Source: Nemopilema nomurai (taxonomy: Eukaryota; Cnidaria; Scyphozoa; Rhizostomeae; Rhizostomatidae). Taken from it: a stretch of 64,000 bases of DNA. This document shows positions 1-10,100 of the stretch, piece after piece. The notes beneath the pieces were generated by a model, which searched no databases, was not told the DNA's origin, and was given only the letters and a program-made list of their open reading frames with translations. The stretch lies in contig ML133409.1 in assembly GCA_003864495.1 (NCBI GenBank), positions 646,966 to 710,965 of the forward strand. The letters are read 5' to 3'. Both the position numbers and the translations under genes were made by a program. Positions within the stretch are counted from its first letter, which is position 1; every line of letters starts with the position of its first letter.

Positions 1-516
1 ACACGTTACCCAATCTCAATATAGTCCTCCCAGGTCGGACCAAATAACGTTTTCCACGTCCACGTGCAACCGGGCCTCGTTCAGTTTCAAGTCGGCAATG
101 ACGTTTACGAGAGTATAACAAAGATGATAAACTGTTGTAAGATAACGGTGGGGGATTCACAAACATCATCAACCTAGAAACAATCTTAATTTGGCTAGTT
201 CGCGGAAAGGAAATTTAGCCCAGTTTACCAGTTGATATGTTTTTAGATTGTCAGCGTTTTATGAGCATATCTTCACGGGATGTGCTAACTTTATTCAAAA
301 GTAAACACCAGCTTCACATTCCCGTGAAAATGCCCAAGTAAGCTTTTGTGTTGTACGTTTTGCCACAAACACTTTCAGCCATTCCAAAAATTGGCAGATT
401 ACAGGTAAAAGTCATGACTGCTGTAGGCGACTTTTGCGATATACTGGGGCACCGTTGCAAAAAATTTTCACAGATAAAAATAGGAAAACAAGGTAATATA
501 ATGCCTAAAAACTTAC
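1..516. other. Presumed intron 1 of the left-edge glycosyltransferase-like gene
   Basis: Sequence downstream (on the minus strand) of the exon 1 donor. I found no second exon with convincing similarity. The corresponding exon 2 of the neighbouring paralogue is poorly conserved stem sequence and could be missed. Confidence 0.4.
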
Positions 517-838
517 CCAAGTCGTTGGCACTGGTGCACGGTTTCAGCGAATCTGGCGCCTGACTTGGCCTAGATGTAATTTCTTGCCGGGATGTAGTCT
601 TAACCAAAGCTTGCACGTTTTCGTGGGATCGGACATAGGCGTTGTTGGATGGCATCGATTCCTTGGTGAGCAATGGCGATGAATATCTTTGCACCGAGAT
701 TACTTGACTCCCCATCACGCCATGTTTTAAACGTTCACGAACGCCGTCGTGGAAGAGCAAGAGAAACGGCAACAACAACACAATTAATACTGGAAAGCGA
801 ATTTGATACTTGACGGCCTTGGCGATACGAGAAATCAT
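517..838 (-). CDS. First coding exon of a second beta-1,4-galactosyltransferase-like gene (partial)
   Basis: ATG at 838 opens a 107-codon exon ending at a GT-AAGT donor (516-515) in phase 1. The product starts with a short basic cytoplasmic piece, then a hydrophobic signal anchor (about residues 14-30, rich in L/I/V/F), then a Ser/Thr-rich stem. That is the layout of type II Golgi glycosyltransferases. The exon ends in CTSANDLG, matching in position, phase and pattern the CTKGKKLG end of exon 1 of the complete B4GALT gene 12 kb away on the same strand. I infer a tandem paralogue whose catalytic exons lie beyond the left edge. No catalytic motif is visible here, so the family call rests on exon structure and neighbourhood. 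Another type II glycosyltransferase is possible. Confidence 0.55.
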
Positions 839-1227
839 GGCTTTTGGTGTTGATCGCTTCTTTGCTCACGAAAGGAAAGCAGCTATGCAGGTTCCAATAG
901 AAATAGCTAGCAACCGGATAGAAAATTCTTGAGACGGACGAGCATCGTTGCCCAGCTACAACCAACTTTTTAAATGAAAGACGATCAAAGTTTTTTCAGA
1001 CGACTGACATTATTTGTCATGTCTTTTAATTCGAAAGCAAGTGGTTCTATAGAAGCAACAATTTTTTAAAGGAATTCTTTTGTGATAGATATTGGATTCT
1101 GCTAGTTCCAAACAAAACGTAAAGGAATGACGTCAGATTAAAAAGATCTTTATTGTTTTCTGCGGCGCTTGAGATGGAAATAAACACTTGCTAACTCCAC
1201 TTAACATTCCAAGACAACCTGGAATGA
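839..1227. other. Upstream region of the left-edge gene, nothing recognised
   Basis: Between the ATG at 838 and the transposon that begins at 1228. It must hold the promoter and 5' UTR of the left-edge gene, but I see no specific motif. Confidence 0.3.
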
Positions 1228-2127
1228 GGCCCTGTTTACACGATACCGTTTTCATTTGATATCGGATTCGGTTTCCCAATCCGATATGCAATTTCTCCCT
1301 GTTTACATGATACCGTTTTCATATCATATCGGATTGGGGCTCTGTCTACACGAATACGTTTTGGGTGGGCGCTGCGGGAATTTCGCCTTTGTTCTACATT
1401 CTCTGCGCAGTAGCATTTTGTTATTTTGCCAAGGAAGCCATCTAGCCCACGTTACTCGGCTCGATAGCCGCACCAAACTGGGTACGAACAAAATGAAACG
1501 AAACTTAAACAGCTAAACTGATATTTTGTATGAAATTTAAAGGTATAGTCGATCATATAAAAGGCAAAAATTATGCAAAAATGTACACAGGTCCGCGTTA
1601 CTCGGAGAATCCTCCATGTCTGACCCGGGGGTGATTGCAACTTCTAACTTCTATTTCTAACTTTTAGATTAACAGCTAACAACTTTTTAGCTTAATAGCT
1701 AAAATTGTAATTCGCTGTAGTACTGTTAGAATTTAAGGGCCATCTCGGCCTAGATACTTGAATTGCAAAAAAAAGATTTTATTAAAAAGTCACCAATCAA
1801 GGCTCGTCATAAACAACGCAACATTTTAGTTACACGTGTTCGTTTTCATTACATTGGTCGAGACTGGTTTGAATTTTTTTGAATCATTTTGTTTTGATGT
1901 AAAGAAATTGGAGGAATGAAACTGGCTATATTTTGTTATTGCTAGCGGTGAGCTACACGAATGTCCTTCATGTACGGCTGTTACAACATGGCCGCTTGCT
2001 GAATGTATGGCTGAATGTCTGGCCGAGAAGCCGCTGTGTCTTGAAATAACTTCTATCTATCATCGCGACAACAACGCATCGAAACGGCTTTGGCGGCACT
2101 TCAGAACTTAATTTTGATTGACAATCC

Positions 2128-2172
2128 CTATACTGGGGCTCGACCGTATACTGGGGCGCCCTATACTGGGGG
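2128..2172. repeat. Three short direct repeats of TATACTGGGG inside the Harbinger element
   Basis: The decamer TATACTGGGG occurs three times within 45 bases, separated by 6-8 bases. It lies inside the transposon. No function is evident. Confidence 0.7.
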
Positions 2173-2293
2173 AAACGTTACCAACGTTAGCATCTAGGCG
2201 CCAAATCTGAAGCTTTCAGGGAACAAGAACTTTGCGAAATTATAACTAAACTAACTCAGTATGGGGAAAGAGAAAACCAAAGAAGATATTTAC

Positions 2294-2471
2294 CTCCATC
2301 AGACAAATAATAAAGCGTCAGAGCTAACTGTTTTTCAGGTGACATAGGAATCCTCATGTTGGTTGTTTGCAATGTGATGAATGGACGAAGTTCTGAACAA
2401 AGTTTAAGAAAGTTCGTTCGTGAAATTCTCAAATTTTTCTTCCATTCATTATCCATGGATATCCCATTCAA
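2294..2471 (-). pseudogene. Harbinger-type transposase fragment (N-terminal part)
   Basis: Fifty-nine codons resembling the region just before the DDE nuclease of HARBI1-like transposases: a helix with ISRTNFLKLCSELRPFI, then TNMRIPMSPEKQLALTLYYL and SDGG. A plausible GT-AAAT splice donor follows at 2293-2292. The upstream frame is interrupted by stops near 2477, and no downstream exon with DDE residues was found before the left end. The fragment is broken and probably inactive. Confidence 0.7.
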
Positions 2472-2996
2472 CAGGTTTAGCCATCAAACATTCGCCCTTC
2501 CTGGATTCTCCCAAAACCTTCTATTTGCTCTTTTTTTCTAACTTTACTAACTGCAGGCCTAGACGACAGTGAAATCATTCTCCATAAACTTTTTCTTCTG
2601 GCAATATAGCACATGTATAAATTGTTAAACAACTGGACATTCAAGGCCATAGCATTCGCGATACTATGATTATAGTCATGAGAGAGCTGATTGTCGAGTT
2701 GTAGGCGTCCATCTTTGAATATTTTGTTTTTCAAAAAGGCGCCAAATGTGCAAATGAACACGATACTGTTTCTGATAATGAGGCATCGTTTTCATTTCAT
2801 ATCGGATTCGGCTGTTTACACGAGAACAGAGGCATATCGGATTCATTTTAAAACGCATTGAGATCGTTTTCATTTGAAAACGCAAAAACGGTATGAAGCA
2901 TATCGGATTCATTCGTTCTCGTGTTAACAGAAGGCCAATCCGATATCAAATGAATCCGATATCAAATGAAAACGGTATCGTGTAAACGGGGCCTGA

Positions 2997-4249
2997 ATAC
3001 ATTCATTCAAATGTCAGCCAGGTAGTGGAATAACAAACTACTGACTTGAGATGTATTACCTCTATATTGTGCCTCTATATAATATATTGTGGCTCTATGC
3101 ATTGCTGGAGAAGTGAATACTTGCATAGATAAATATTATATTGCCAATCGTTTCCAAGCACCAGCGTACAATTCAAAACTAAAATCTGTTGGCATAAAAG
3201 GCTAGATTTGTTGTCAAAATATGGCTGCTTGGTGCCTATCTAGGCTGAACAAATTCGGTAAGCACGTTTCACAAAAAAGCTTACAATGAATTATCTAAAT
3301 TCAAATAAAAGGAAAAGAAATGTGGAATAAGACCTGCTGAACATAGTGCAAGGACTTTGAAGAGAATCGCATGATTCCAAATTCATGTTCCATACAACGC
3401 GGCAAGATTTTCTAATAATTTCATTGAGAGATGTGGCAATTTATGCTCATTTTAGAACTATATACCGCCAAAACGGAAGTTAAAATGAAAAACTGAGTTC
3501 ATTTCTAAACATTGCCTGTAAGAATTAGCTATAATAGAGCAATTATGTTCTGGTAATTGTTCAACAAAATAGTGGTTGACCAGTGTTATCAATGCATATA
3601 TTTCAGTCTCAAAGCTTCTCAAAATTGAATATTTGAATGCTTAGTTAATTTGAAATGTTTCACATGATTTCTTCGATACCTATTAGCTTAGGAGAGCAGG
3701 ATGTCCTCACAAGAAGGAAATAAAAGTTTCCAGAGGTAACATGATAGTCTTTACCTTCAAGAATAAATTGAATAGAATTTATCTAAAAACCACCTATTAT
3801 TCTATACTAAATATGCATATAAAACAATAAAGAATGGAATAAAACCAAATTTCGTTACTTTTTTGTACTTTCTCCTATCCTGATTTTCTAGTTCTCTCTG
3901 TGTGAATAATGATGAACGCAAGCAATGTGCAATTTTGGACGCCAAAATATGCATGAACATACCAAGATGAATCAAATCAAGAAAGTTCAAACTTATGCTA
4001 TACATGGCGCATCAATATGGCAATCATTCCAAATGAAAGAATCCTGCCAAACAACAACCCTGGCTTAGAATATAAATTTTCATAAGATAAGGACAAATTG
4101 ATCAACGGCTTTAGTTTCTATTCGCTAGTTAACAACCTAATGCAACGACAAATAGTTCTGACTTTGTGGAGGAGCGCTTGCATGCACTATGGTTGGTTTT
4201 TTAACTTTGGACATGTGTAATGATATGCCAATTGATATGATATGTATGT
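2997..4249. other. AT-rich intergenic stretch, nothing recognised
   Basis: No open frame with protein-like composition and no structured repeat was found between the Harbinger and hAT-like elements. Confidence 0.5.
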
Positions 4250-6823
4250 CAGTGGCGGATACAGGAATTAATTTGAGCGGGTTCCAAAGGGGGGCGGGGG
4301 CGTAGCCCCGGGAATTTTTTAGAGACCACGCCCTTAAAATAGCGGGAGAAAGTGGCAACGCCCATATTCACTAGCGAAATGAGCTTGTCGAGAGAAAAGA
4401 AGATGAATGAAATGTTAAGATATAAAGCAAAGTGTAATGAAAATATCAATGAAATAAACTCTAAAATTTTGGCTTCCTGTCCCCCAAATGGTACAATAAC
4501 AACCATTTGTATTATCTGCTTAAAGCAGGGGTCCCATGGGGTGCCACCCACTCTTTGTTGCAGGATTTATTTGTTGCAGCAACAGCTCTTTAAAACAGGG
4601 TAATAATTGACAAGGCAAGGCAAATATCAATGATCAGCAACAGTTCTTTAAAACACTGCAATAACTGAAAAGGCAAATATCAATTTCTTGCTTTATTCCT
4701 TTATTCTTAATTCCTTTATTCTTGCTTCAGAATGACCAATTTTCTTTGCAAAGAATAAACATGGAACACAAGAACACCCATTTGAAAATTTTCAAATAGC
4801 AAGCCAAGGAAAATCATTCAGCCAACTGAGTAGGAATTTTCTGGATTTGCCACACTCCAGTTTAAGAGGAAATTCAAAATCTTGTGGAGGGACCCAACCT
4901 TTAGGAAATCTGCAAGCTCAGAATCTTCTAGTAGATGTATTCCAGAAAAGACAAAGTGGCCAATTGATATCAAAAGAACTAACCATTCCAGAAAAAAAGA
5001 GCAAAGTAAGGTTTCTTTTCAGGGGTTGCTGAGTCACCAATGATACAATCAAACTCTTGTATTCGCTTTGCTCCCTTGGAAATACTTTTTTCTAATCAGT
5101 TGATTATTTCTTTAGAGAGTCTTTTGGGAGGCAGATTCAACTTTGTTTGAACAAATTTAGGTGCTGATACAGAAGTATGGGATTTACATGTTTTGCCTTG
5201 AGAATCTTCACCAATAAGAAGGATTGGGACAAAGTGGTTTGGATTAAAAGTATAATGTGAAGCTGTGCTGACATAGCCACACCTTGTCCAAAGAATGTGA
5301 ACCAATTGCTGACCTGTAACAAATTGTGGCAATATTTCTATGTTTAAAAAATGATTAGTTGCATTGTTGCCTTTAGGGTAATGGGAATAGATTTTGGTGG
5401 AAATAGCAGAATGAAGACCAAGGTGCAAGGATGGTTTGCATAAATAATTCAATGGCTGTGAGAATTCTTAGAGATGAACTGAGACTTTCATTTCCACATA
5501 AAGCAATAGAGCAAGCATTAAAAAGACAATTCCCATCACCAGTTGTTCTAAAATGAAAAATTATTTCACTCTGATAGTCAAATTATCACAACACTAAAGC
5601 TTTTAGTTTGCTGTATGCATATGCCTGGTAATATGATGATGAGAAAAGACCACCAAGGATGCAGGAACTATGGAATGGAGTGCTAAAATAATTACTTCAG
5701 CTCATACTACGGGTAAATAAATACTAATACTCGTGGGGTGCCAAGGAGGAGGGCTCATATATGATACTTCATACTTCAGGCTGGCAGGTCAATGAATGAA
5801 TTCTGAGCTGGTAACCGTCTATTGTGTGAATGAGCAGTTTTAAATGATTTTGTATACACAACATACAATATTCAACACAAATGTAAGTAAAGAGGAAAGA
5901 CAGGTGTGGCATTTAGAAGTTGCCAAAGTGTGACTTTTAGGACAGTACCCCTGCTCATAGTTATAGACCTAACCGTGCATTTTGTCAGTCTCGGGTTTTT
6001 TACAGTTTTATAAGAGAGTGTCTTCGTTAAATTTAGCAAGGCTTCATAGTCAGAAACAAAAAGTCTTAACGAACTCTGCCGCAAATACTTTGCTCTCCTT
6101 TTGAGCAAGAGAAAACATTGAATATTTCATAAAACCGTCATAAAACCTGTGGAAACCGAGTCCTCGGGAAGTTTTGAAATATCAAAGCTCTTTACTTCGA
6201 TATCCTTTTAATGTGACTTTTTCATTTTGTCTAAAGTTTGGTAATCTTCACCTACAAGTGCTGCAAGCAGCTCCTCGTAGTCACGCTCTAACGTCGCCAT
6301 TATGATCACGGAAGCACGCATGGTCAGCGGTCAGAACCTTCGAATGGAAACCTGAAATGGGTTCCAAGAGGGTTCCTTTGTTTGTGGCTAAAACAATCTA
6401 TTACAATAAATTGCCATGGCTACGACAGGGTCCCTTTCTTTCAAAATACAATATGGTACAATGAGCTGCCATGGCTACGACAGGGTTCCTTTCTTTAGAG
6501 GAATATAATACGTTACAAAAGATCACCATAGCTACGACAGGGTTCCTTTCTTTTATAATACCATATTTAGAGACTACATAATGCCGTATAAGGAATCCAT
6601 ATTGCCTGAGTGCAGACTTAACTATCCGTTACGAAGGAGAGCCAATACGGAACCTAGAATCCATATTATATTGAACCAGTAAAAGGCAATCAACCTTTCA
6701 CGACAACCTTCACGAAGGTAATCGGTGATGGAGTCTTTTTAGATAACTAATCTAAGGAATATTTTCTTAAAAAAATCTGACAGGGTTCCGGAACCCTTGG
6801 AACCCGGTCTGGATCCGCCACTG
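4250..6823. mobile_element. hAT-like DNA transposon, about 2.6 kb
   Basis: Left end CAGTGGCGGATACAGG and right end (reverse complement) CAGTGGCGGATCCAG form terminal inverted repeats, and both continue into a related GGGTTCCAA motif. A perfect 8-bp duplication ATGTATGT flanks the element at 4242-4249 and 6824-6831, as expected for hAT elements, which duplicate 8 bp. No hAT transposase or dimerisation domain is recognisable in the short internal frames (for example 5096-5452 minus), so it is probably non-autonomous or a decayed copy. The family call rests on target-site length and the CAGTGGCG-type end. Confidence 0.85.
6350..6560. repeat. Tandem repeat of about 61 bp near the right end of the hAT-like element
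   Basis: Units containing CTACGACAGGGTTCCTTTCTT (one base varies) recur at roughly 6420, 6475 and 6532, with a weaker copy before. The GGGTTCC core is shared with the element's subterminal sequence, so the array may have grown out of the terminus. Confidence 0.75.
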
Positions 6824-6831
6824 ATGTATGT

Positions 6832-7184
6832 GTTGTTGGGGCTTGGTGGAGGTGCATGATATGTAGGGCCGACTATTTCTAAATGGGGGATTTGGTAGCA
6901 AAATGAATTCTCTGATTGCGAAGTGAGTAGGTTAACTGACAAGAAATGATTAATAAACTACTACTTGTCTCTAGGTGAGTTTTCATAGAAAATCTTAATT
7001 TTACTGCTTAAAATTTTATGTCTTAAAGCTTCTTGAGGCTTTTCCTAATCTTCCCAATTCTGCCTTTGACTAGTATCTAGATAGAACTGATCATTCTTTA
7101 GCCTTGATGGCATCAGTGCTGATTCAGCACCAGTGTATTCATGCAATAAACTGGCGGTAAACCACTTTCGAACACATACACTGG
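6832..7184. other. Downstream flank of the B4GALT gene, nothing recognised
   Basis: Region between the hAT-like element and the B4GALT stop codon. It presumably contains the 3' UTR. No clear AATAAA on the minus strand was picked out. Confidence 0.3.
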
Positions 7185-10100
7185 TCAGGAATCATTTTCT
7201 CTTCTTGTGGGATCGAAAGATGAACTTCTAATTAGATCAACATAAATTTTTGTATAAAGGGCATGCTCGAACGAGTCTTTCACTTTGTACAGTAAAGAAT
7301 TCAGCCCATCTTTGACGGTATGGTCAACAGCTTTCTTTAGGGTATCGAATCTGCAAGAAAACATAACTTACTAATAGCGTTTGCGTATCAATTTTGTCAG
7401 CTTTTTGCCACCCTCCGACGGTTGCAAACTTGGAGGCTCGTCCGACAAAGATCTGTTTAACATGTGCACGAATTGTGCATGCTACTTTGAAGTTCTACAG
7501 TGCAGAAAACCTGTACACATAAAGCAACCTGCAAAAAGTAGCCAAGAAAACAGATCTTCACTAATTGTGGTCGACAGCAGAAAGTATTTTTAGTAGTGAC
7601 TTCACATTTACACAGATAATCTGGATCGCCTGATCAAGGAAAACATCGTTGTGTATAAATACAGCATGAGAATAATCTTTGCATGGCTACAAAATTAGAG
7701 TCAGTTTATTGAGTTACCTTTCATCGTCAACCTCTGCTTGATTGTGTTTAATCATTGTGTAGCGGGCTTTTTCCATTGCCGGTCTCTTTAGAGTCAGTTC
7801 ATTTTGAACCAACCTAGGATAAAAAGTGCCTAAAAGATTTCTGACTCAGTCATTGTAGACAGTCATCTGGGTTTAGAAAATTATATGGCTAGAGGGAAAG
7901 TCGCAGCTGCAAAAGAATGAATGTCTGAATCGATTATCTCAGCATAGATCTTAAATGCACATGGTTCAAGTAACTGATTATTGAATAATTTCAGCCTAAG
8001 CCTAGGAGCTTATAACAAATATCACCGTGTTTACCTTTGGTAGAGATTGTCATCTTCAGCGCCCCAACCCCAGAAGACATTTGAAAAGCCATTGATCTTC
8101 CAAAAATCGCTTTCTGTGAACATCACAACGCCGCCAAATAGCGTGTCAGAGATGAGCCTGGAATTGAAAGCACATGGGTATCGACATTTTCATTTTCGAT
8201 TGATGACACTGATCAGCAAGAATAATCGATAGCCAGACGAGGAGGCAAAGGCGGGACCTCGAAAATTACGACCTCTATAACGAGACATAACCTCTAAATT
8301 ATGATCTCTAAAACAAGACATAACCTCTAAAATTATGACGTCTAAAACGAGACATAACCTCTAAAATTACGACCTCCAAAATGAAAAACATAACCTCTAA
8401 AATTATGTAACTATTCAGCGGATGACGTGTGACCATAACATGTGATCATGATCAGTCACATGTGACCAGTGACTGAGCTAGGTAGAGAAAACTGGAAGAT
8501 ATCTTGATTACTGCCCTGGACGCACGCGAACATGGATAGGGTGTCATGACGTTTGCCAAGCCCTCTAAACGGCGAATGTCTTGACAAACATCTAAAGTTT
8601 CACTAAGTGGCTGGGGCTTTTCATGCTAATTAACACATTCATATGGCTAGCACTGACATGACGTAAATGTTTTTATTTCAGAACAATTTCGCACGATTTG
8701 ACACTCCGAATAGAACGGGTATTTTCTCAAGATTTCATTGGATTGAATCAGGGCTACTCAAGTACGCAAGAAAAAGTCTAGATATTCGATGTTTGGTATG
8801 ACGAAAAGCATGCAGCGGAAAGCATTCACCAAGATTTAACAAACTAGCTGAACATTGAAAACCTGCATCATTTCGAAGGAAGACCTGCAGGACTTGTTAG
8901 CTCGGGATCACTAACTTGTGGATCCCAACCTACGGGAATAGGATATCGCGCTGACAAACAAGAACACATACTGGTACTCGAATTTATTCACCGCCACGGA
9001 CATGTGAGCCGGAGAGAGATGACATCCATAGAAATTTCGATCGTCCTCGGGTATTAGATCAACGTCGTGGAAGATGAAACACGTGAAGTTCGCGCGTTTC
9101 AATGCCTCTGCGAAGCCGACGTTCATCAGTTTCCCTCTGTTGAATTTTTCGTTATCGGCCTAACAAAAGAAGTACAGTCTAGGATGAGTGGGCAGCAGGG
9201 AATCTTTAAATTTTCATCTTATGGATGGCTCGAAGCAAAAACCTACCTCCAAGGGCAACAAATCCTTGCTTGCTTTATCAAAACAAATACAGTCTAGGAT
9301 GCGTGTGCAGCAGGGTATCTTTACATTTTCATCTTATGGATGGCTCGAAGGAAAAACCTACCTCCAAGGGCAACAAATCCTTGCTTGCTTTATCAAAACA
9401 AGTACAGTCTAGGATGCGTGTGCTGCAGGGAATCTTTACATTTCCATCTTATGGACGGCTCGATGCAAAGACCTACCTCCAAGGGCAACAAATCCTTGCT
9501 TGCTTTATCAAAATTGCAAGAAATTTGCAGAAGAGGTTAAGTCATTGCCAGAGCTATCAATAAACATATTCAAAAACATACAGTTGATAGGTAGTAGAAA
9601 TGCAGAGATGTGATCGTGGTTCCTTCTTTCAGGCTCTTGATTTCATTTGAAAATGGCTAGGCATTTGTCAATGGGTCTACGAATCTAGTACAGCGCGAGC
9701 TCACTTTCAAAAGTCTTTCAGTGCAAAGCTTTAGAAATTAGACGTCATTCAAGCATTTCCCTACGGTGAAATTTGAGCATTCAAGCCCATGAAAGCTCTC
9801 AAACGTTGGTTACATGTATCCCAGTCCTACATAAAAACCGCTTCTTTGAGTCGTTCTTGTCATGGCCTAGGCCACTATAAAAGACGTCCGAAGCCTCCTT
9901 TGCGATAGGACACAGGGCACAGGTGTTCGGGCTATGAATAATGCCAAGATTCATTAAGAACCAGACCTGTTCTATGACGAACACTTGGAATGCGATATTC
10001 TGTCGCTGCAACATCGGGTAGATCTGTCGCAGAAGCAATTTCAGGTGCTCTTCCCGATCGCGGTAAGGAACGATGATTGCTGTCTGGGAGAATAATCATA

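Larger units (their letters stand above)
1228..2993 (-). mobile_element. PIF/Harbinger DNA transposon, internally deleted
   Basis: The ends are long inverted repeats. The left end (GGCCCTGTTTACACGATACC...) and the reverse complement of the right end agree over about 42 bases with one mismatch. The element is flanked by a 3-bp duplication TGA at 1225-1227 and 2994-2996. A three-base target duplication is typical of PIF/Harbinger. Both ends carry further internal copies of an ATATCGGATT motif in both orientations (1250-1345, 2790-2975). A fragment of Harbinger-type transposase lies inside on the minus strand. No DDE catalytic part can be found in the roughly 1 kb to its left, so the copy looks non-autonomous. 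I was strict about the ends and am less sure of the family. Confidence 0.85.

Noticed and set aside
9067..9563. Overlapping plus-strand open frames of 66-112 codons
   Set aside because: They run through the 115-bp tandem repeat and an antisense exon of B4GALT.
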